From NCBI RefSeq assembly GCF_000731955.1, contig NZ_JNCK01000001.1, positions 1,178,001 through 1,242,000 on the forward strand: a stretch of DNA of 64,000 nt, read 5' to 3'. The notes under the pieces are model-generated. The model saw nothing but the letters and a program-made list of their open reading frames with translations, searched no databases and was not told the DNA's origin. Positions within the stretch are counted from its first letter, which is position 1. Each line of letters starts with the position of its first letter. Shown here one piece after another: positions 61,198-64,000 of the stretch. The stretch is from Halomonas zincidurans B6 (GTDB taxonomy: Bacteria > Pseudomonadota > Gammaproteobacteria > Pseudomonadales > Halomonadaceae). The translations under genes were made by a program, and so were the position numbers.

Positions 61198-61329
61198 ATG
61201 CCGGGCGCCTGCGGCGCCAATGACGAGATATTCGCGGCTCTGGAGCGTCTCGGCGATCTCAAGGCCGGGGGCATCCTCAGCGAAGAGGCGTTCACCGCCA
61301 AGAAGGCCGAGCTGCTGTCGCGCTTGTGA
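61198..61329 (+). pseudogene. SHOCT-domain fragment
   Basis: A 43-residue frame whose main part (NDEIFAALERLGDLKAGGIL, then SEEAFTAKKAELLSRL) is a complete SHOCT domain, the short C-terminal helix pair found at the ends of many bacterial proteins. No upstream coding part is visible; the REP pair lies just before it. It is probably the tail of a gene cut by the REP region, though translation as a mini-protein is possible. Confidence 0.5.
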
Positions 61330-61546
61330 CCGAGGAGCCATCTCTTTGCCGCGTCGATGTCGCTTACTTGGACAATTTCTACTTAACTACATAGAGAGTA
61401 GAGGCCAGCTAGTCCTCGCTGAAGGTCAAGAAAGCGCTTCATTGGAAAATCATGCATCACGATGAGCGCAATTAATGCTCGTCTTAAATCGAACCGTTGT
61501 TAAATGGATCGTTGGCCGTAGGGGTTGAACAGGGAGAGGTTGCCTC

Positions 61547-63166
61547 ATGGGTAGAAGCGTATTTCACGGCGTTTCAAAGCAGCTCGATTCAGCGTTGGGT
61601 AAAGAAGATGCTTCTTGTGGCCTGCCGGGGTTGGCCACACAAGTTACGCGCGCGAAAAGAGCTGACACGTCATCAACCCGACGTGGCCATAGCCACGGAG
61701 AAAGTTACCGACTGCTTTTCGTAACGCCGGAAATTGCCGACCTGGTCAAGGTCGGAGGGCTCGGCGATGTCTCGTCGGCGCTGCCGCGGGCGCTGAGAGC
61801 GAGCTACGAGGCGCACGACGTGCGGGTGCTGATGCCTGGCTATCGCGAAGTGATCCACTCGGGCCATGTCATCGAGCCGGTGTGCACGCTGCCTGGCCAT
61901 GCCGACATCCCCGCCTGCGAGCTTGGCCGGATCACGTGCGCCGATGGGCTGACAATCTACGTGCTGCGCTGCCCCGAACTCTACGAGCGCGAAGGCACCC
62001 CCTACGGCGATGAGCTGGGCATCGGCTGGCCGGACAACGACATCCGCTTCGCGCGTCTGGGGCTCGCCGCGGCGGATATCGCCTCGAACAGGCTGGGGCT
62101 CGGCTGGCGGCCGCAGCTGTTGCACCTCAACGACTGGCCGAGCGCGCTGGCGGCCGGCTACCTGCGCTGGCGGGGCGATGCCACCCCAAGCATCTTCACC
62201 ATCCACAACCTGGCCTACCAGGGCGTCTATGAGGCCTCGCGCTGCCGTGCACTGGGTATTCCCGAGGCGGCCATGAACCTCGAGGAGCTCGAATACTATG
62301 GCCAGTTGTCGTTCATGAAGGCGGGAATCGCCTATTCCGCCCACGTCACCACCGTGAGCGCGACCTATGCCCGCGAGATCACCACGCCGGCGTTCGGTTG
62401 CGGGCTCGAGTCGCTGCTGGAGCGCAGGGCGGAACAGGGGCGGCTATGGGGGATCCCCAACGGCATCGACGATTCCTGGGACCCGCGTACCGATGCGCAC
62501 CTCGCCCAGGCGTTCGCCATGAACGACTGGCGCGGCAAGCGGGCCAATGCCGAGCACGTGCGCCGCCTGTTCGGGCTCGGCGTGAGTAGCGGGCCGCTGT
62601 TCGCGGTAGTGTCGCGGCTGGTGCACCAGAAGGGCCTGGACCTGACCATCGGCGCGGCGGAATCCGTCGTGCGCGCCGGGGGCCAGATCGTGTTCATCGG
62701 GCGTGGCGAGATGCCGGTGGAAAAGGCGCTGCGCCATCTGGCGGCCCGTTTCCCGGGCGCCATCGGCGTCAATATCGGCTTCGACGAAGGCGAGGCGCGC
62801 TGCATGTATGCCGGCAGCGACTTCCTGCTGATGCCGTCGCGTTTCGAACCGTGCGGGCTGAGCCAGATGTATGCCCAGCGTTTCGGCTCGTTGCCGATCG
62901 CTCACCGCACCGGGGGGTTGGCCGATACCATCGAGGACGGCGTCACCGGTTTCCTGTTTGACGAGATGACGCTGGAAAGCTATATCCATGCCATCCAGCG
63001 GGCCATCACCGTGTTCCGCGCCACCGACCTGTTCTACGCCATGCGCCGGGCGGCGATGGCCGGACGTTACCACTGGCGCCAGTCGGTCGAGCCCTACAGT
63101 CGTCTTTACCGGACGACCGTGGAGGGCGAGGCGGCATGCGAGGCGCGCTATCGCGCAATGAGCTGA
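61547..63166 (+). CDS. glgA: Glycogen synthase (ADP-glucose type)
   Basis: 539 residues, GT5 family. EIADLVKVGGLGDVSSALPR holds the K-x-G-G-L ADP-glucose site, TIHNLAYQGVYE follows, VSRLVHQKGLDLTIGAAESV begins the C-terminal Rossmann domain, and LLMPSRFEPCGLSQMYAQRF is the second nucleotide-sugar motif. It elongates alpha-1,4-glucan. The ATG at 61547 follows AGGGAGAGG; the first 55 residues are an unusual extension before the conserved domain. It precedes a GlgB-like gene by 48 bp. Confidence 0.9.
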   Translation: MGRSVFHGVSKQLDSALGKEDASCGLPGLATQVTRAKRADTSSTRRGHSHGESYRLLFVTPEIADLVKVGGLGDVSSALPRALRASYEAHDVRVLMPGYREVIHSGHVIEPVCTLPGHADIPACELGRITCADGLTIYVLRCPELYEREGTPYGDELGIGWPDNDIRFARLGLAAADIASNRLGLGWRPQLLHLNDWPSALAAGYLRWRGDATPSIFTIHNLAYQGVYEASRCRALGIPEAAMNLEELEYYGQLSFMKAGIAYSAHVTTVSATYAREITTPAFGCGLESLLERRAEQGRLWGIPNGIDDSWDPRTDAHLAQAFAMNDWRGKRANAEHVRRLFGLGVSSGPLFAVVSRLVHQKGLDLTIGAAESVVRAGGQIVFIGRGEMPVEKALRHLAARFPGAIGVNIGFDEGEARCMYAGSDFLLMPSRFEPCGLSQMYAQRFGSLPIAHRTGGLADTIEDGVTGFLFDEMTLESYIHAIQRAITVFRATDLFYAMRRAAMAGRYHWRQSVEPYSRLYRTTVEGEAACEARYRAMS

Positions 63167-63214
63167 CGAGCCAGGGAACGGCCCGTCGCGCATTCAAAGA
63201 CAAGGATGGTAGCC

Positions 63215-64000
63215 ATGACTCGCCATTTTACCCTCGGATCGCCGCTGTCGCCCGCTGGAGCGATGCCGCACAGCAGGGTGGGTGAACGGCGGATCGCACC
63301 GCAGGGGCAAGTCGCCGACGCGGCGCTGGCCAACGGCTCGGCCACGCCGCGTGACTGGCGCGAGCGCCTGGCGTCGCATCGCTGGCAGGATGGCGTGTGG
63401 ATGCGCCAGCGTCGTCGCGAGGACCCCTTGCTCTATCCGCTGTCGATCTATCGGCTCGATCCGCGGGCCTGGCGGCACGATTCGCTGGGCAAGCCGCTGG
63501 GCTGGGAGCCCCTGGCCACCCAGCTGGTGCCCTATGCCGCCGATCTCGGCTTCACTCACGTCGAGGTCAAGCACGTCGCACAGGCCGATGCCGGCGCGGC
63601 CTTCGCGGGCTTCGTCAATGACTGCCACGTCGGCGGGCTCGGCGTGATCGTCGAATGGCCGCTGGCTTGCTTGCAGGCCGGGCTGTCCGAGGCGGAGGCG
63701 CTCGAACTGGCCTGCGACTGGCTCGCGTTCCTGCATGTCGATGGGCTGCGCCTCAAGCCGGTAGTGCCGGACAGCGACGCAGCGGCGCTGAGCCGCTTGA
63801 TGGACGGCCTTGCGGCGCGCTCCCCGGATACGCTGCTGTTCGTCGACGACCACGATGCCGAGGCGGCGCCCACCACGGCCCGCGCACTGGCCCTCAACAC
63901 GCACTGGTCGCGTGCCACCCAGGCCTACCTGAGCCAGCCGCACGAGGCGCGTGGCCAGCATCATCATCGGTTGGTCGAAGGGTTGGCCTGCGCCTTCGAG
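63215..64000 (+). CDS. GlgB-like GH13 protein, apparently without catalytic residues (runs off the window)
   Basis: The frame opens at an ATG at 63215 behind AAGGA (another ATG at 63206 is in frame) and continues past the right edge, 262 codons visible. PLSIYRLDPRAWRHDS, LATQLVPYAADLGFTHVEVK, FVNDCHVGGLGVIVEWPLAC and FLHVDGLRLKPV follow the order of the branching-enzyme barrel. In catalytic GlgB the last block is DGLRVDAV with the nucleophile Asp; here Lys is found at that place. The His of the DxxPxH-type block and the acid Glu also seem missing. It follows glgA, so a structural or regulatory role in glycogen or maltodextrin metabolism is possible. Confidence 0.65.
   Translation, partial: MTRHFTLGSPLSPAGAMPHSRVGERRIAPQGQVADAALANGSATPRDWRERLASHRWQDGVWMRQRRREDPLLYPLSIYRLDPRAWRHDSLGKPLGWEPLATQLVPYAADLGFTHVEVKHVAQADAGAAFAGFVNDCHVGGLGVIVEWPLACLQAGLSEAEALELACDWLAFLHVDGLRLKPVVPDSDAAALSRLMDGLAARSPDTLLFVDDHDAEAAPTTARALALNTHWSRATQAYLSQPHEARGQHHHRLVEGLACAFE

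Noticed and set aside
60847..61329. Forward frame joining the REP region and SHOCT domain into one 160-residue protein
   Set aside because: The N-terminal part is antisense to the porin-like fragment and reads through the REP pair; only the SHOCT end has family sequence.

Overview
The window looks like a chromosomal segment of a halophilic, aromatic-degrading gammaproteobacterium, most likely Halomonadaceae (Halomonas or a close relative). This is inferred from the high GC content, the two-subunit arginine succinyltransferase (aruF/aruG type), FabV, a YedI-type DUF808 protein and a fused PcaDC (PcaL). No rRNA, tRNA or CRISPR array was seen.

The first 41.6 kb is a catabolic super-cluster that converges on protocatechuate (PCA) and then on the beta-ketoadipate pathway. 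From the left: a cut-off TctC-type binding protein (to 538); a quinate/shikimate operon quiC-aroE-aroQ (926-4126); a reverse-strand phthalate block (4.3-14.9 kb) with a nadC copy, a TAXI-type TRAP transporter, 4,5-dihydroxyphthalate decarboxylase, Rieske phthalate 4,5-dioxygenase, a class II aldolase-fold protein, a MarR regulator, the dihydrodiol dehydrogenase and the dioxygenase reductase; an uncharacterised reverse-strand cluster (15.1-20.6 kb: TIM-barrel isomerase/dehydratase, KstD-like flavoprotein, Gfo/Idh/MocA oxidoreductase, AEC permease, IclR); a PcaR-like IclR divergent from pcaB, then pcaI-pcaJ-pcaF-pcaL (21.6-27.3 kb); a 3-hydroxybenzoate 4-monooxygenase (mobA) between two identical 159-bp MITE-like elements, one of which truncates a mobR-like gene; a DctPQM TRAP transporter with an aldehyde dehydrogenase (30.4-34.7 kb); pcaQ; a LysR-cupin-AKR-SDR-AKR redox cassette (35.7-40.0 kb); and pcaHG (40.2-41.6 kb) behind a perfect PcaQ box. 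Quinate/shikimate, phthalate and 3-hydroxybenzoate would all yield PCA. PcaHG opens the ring, and PcaB, PcaL, PcaIJ and PcaF take the product to succinyl-CoA and acetyl-CoA.

From 41.8 to 54 kb the content is more housekeeping: a glutathione peroxidase, fabV, an ArgR-type AraC regulator, a methyltransferase, an SDR, and the arginine succinyltransferase operon astC-aruF-aruG-astD-astB, interrupted by a 16-copy heptamer repeat and followed by a DsbA-like protein. An array of three 20-bp hairpins with co-varying stems lies upstream of astC.

The last 10 kb holds a DUF808 membrane protein, an intact MobR-like MarR gene beside a shredded mobA relic, a HEPN/MNT module with a frameshifted MNT gene, rmuC, a Crp/Fnr regulator, a decayed stretch with a REP-like inverted pair, glgA, and the start of a GlgB-like protein that seems to lack the GH13 catalytic residues.

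The most notable points are the reciprocal decay of two mobR-mobA loci (one tied to a duplicated MITE), shared palindromes before the two phthalate operons, a GTTC-N5-GCGAA operator family before pcaB, pcaI and the TRAP operon, a nadC gene in a phthalate cluster (phthalate resembles quinolinate), and the unassigned flavoprotein cluster.
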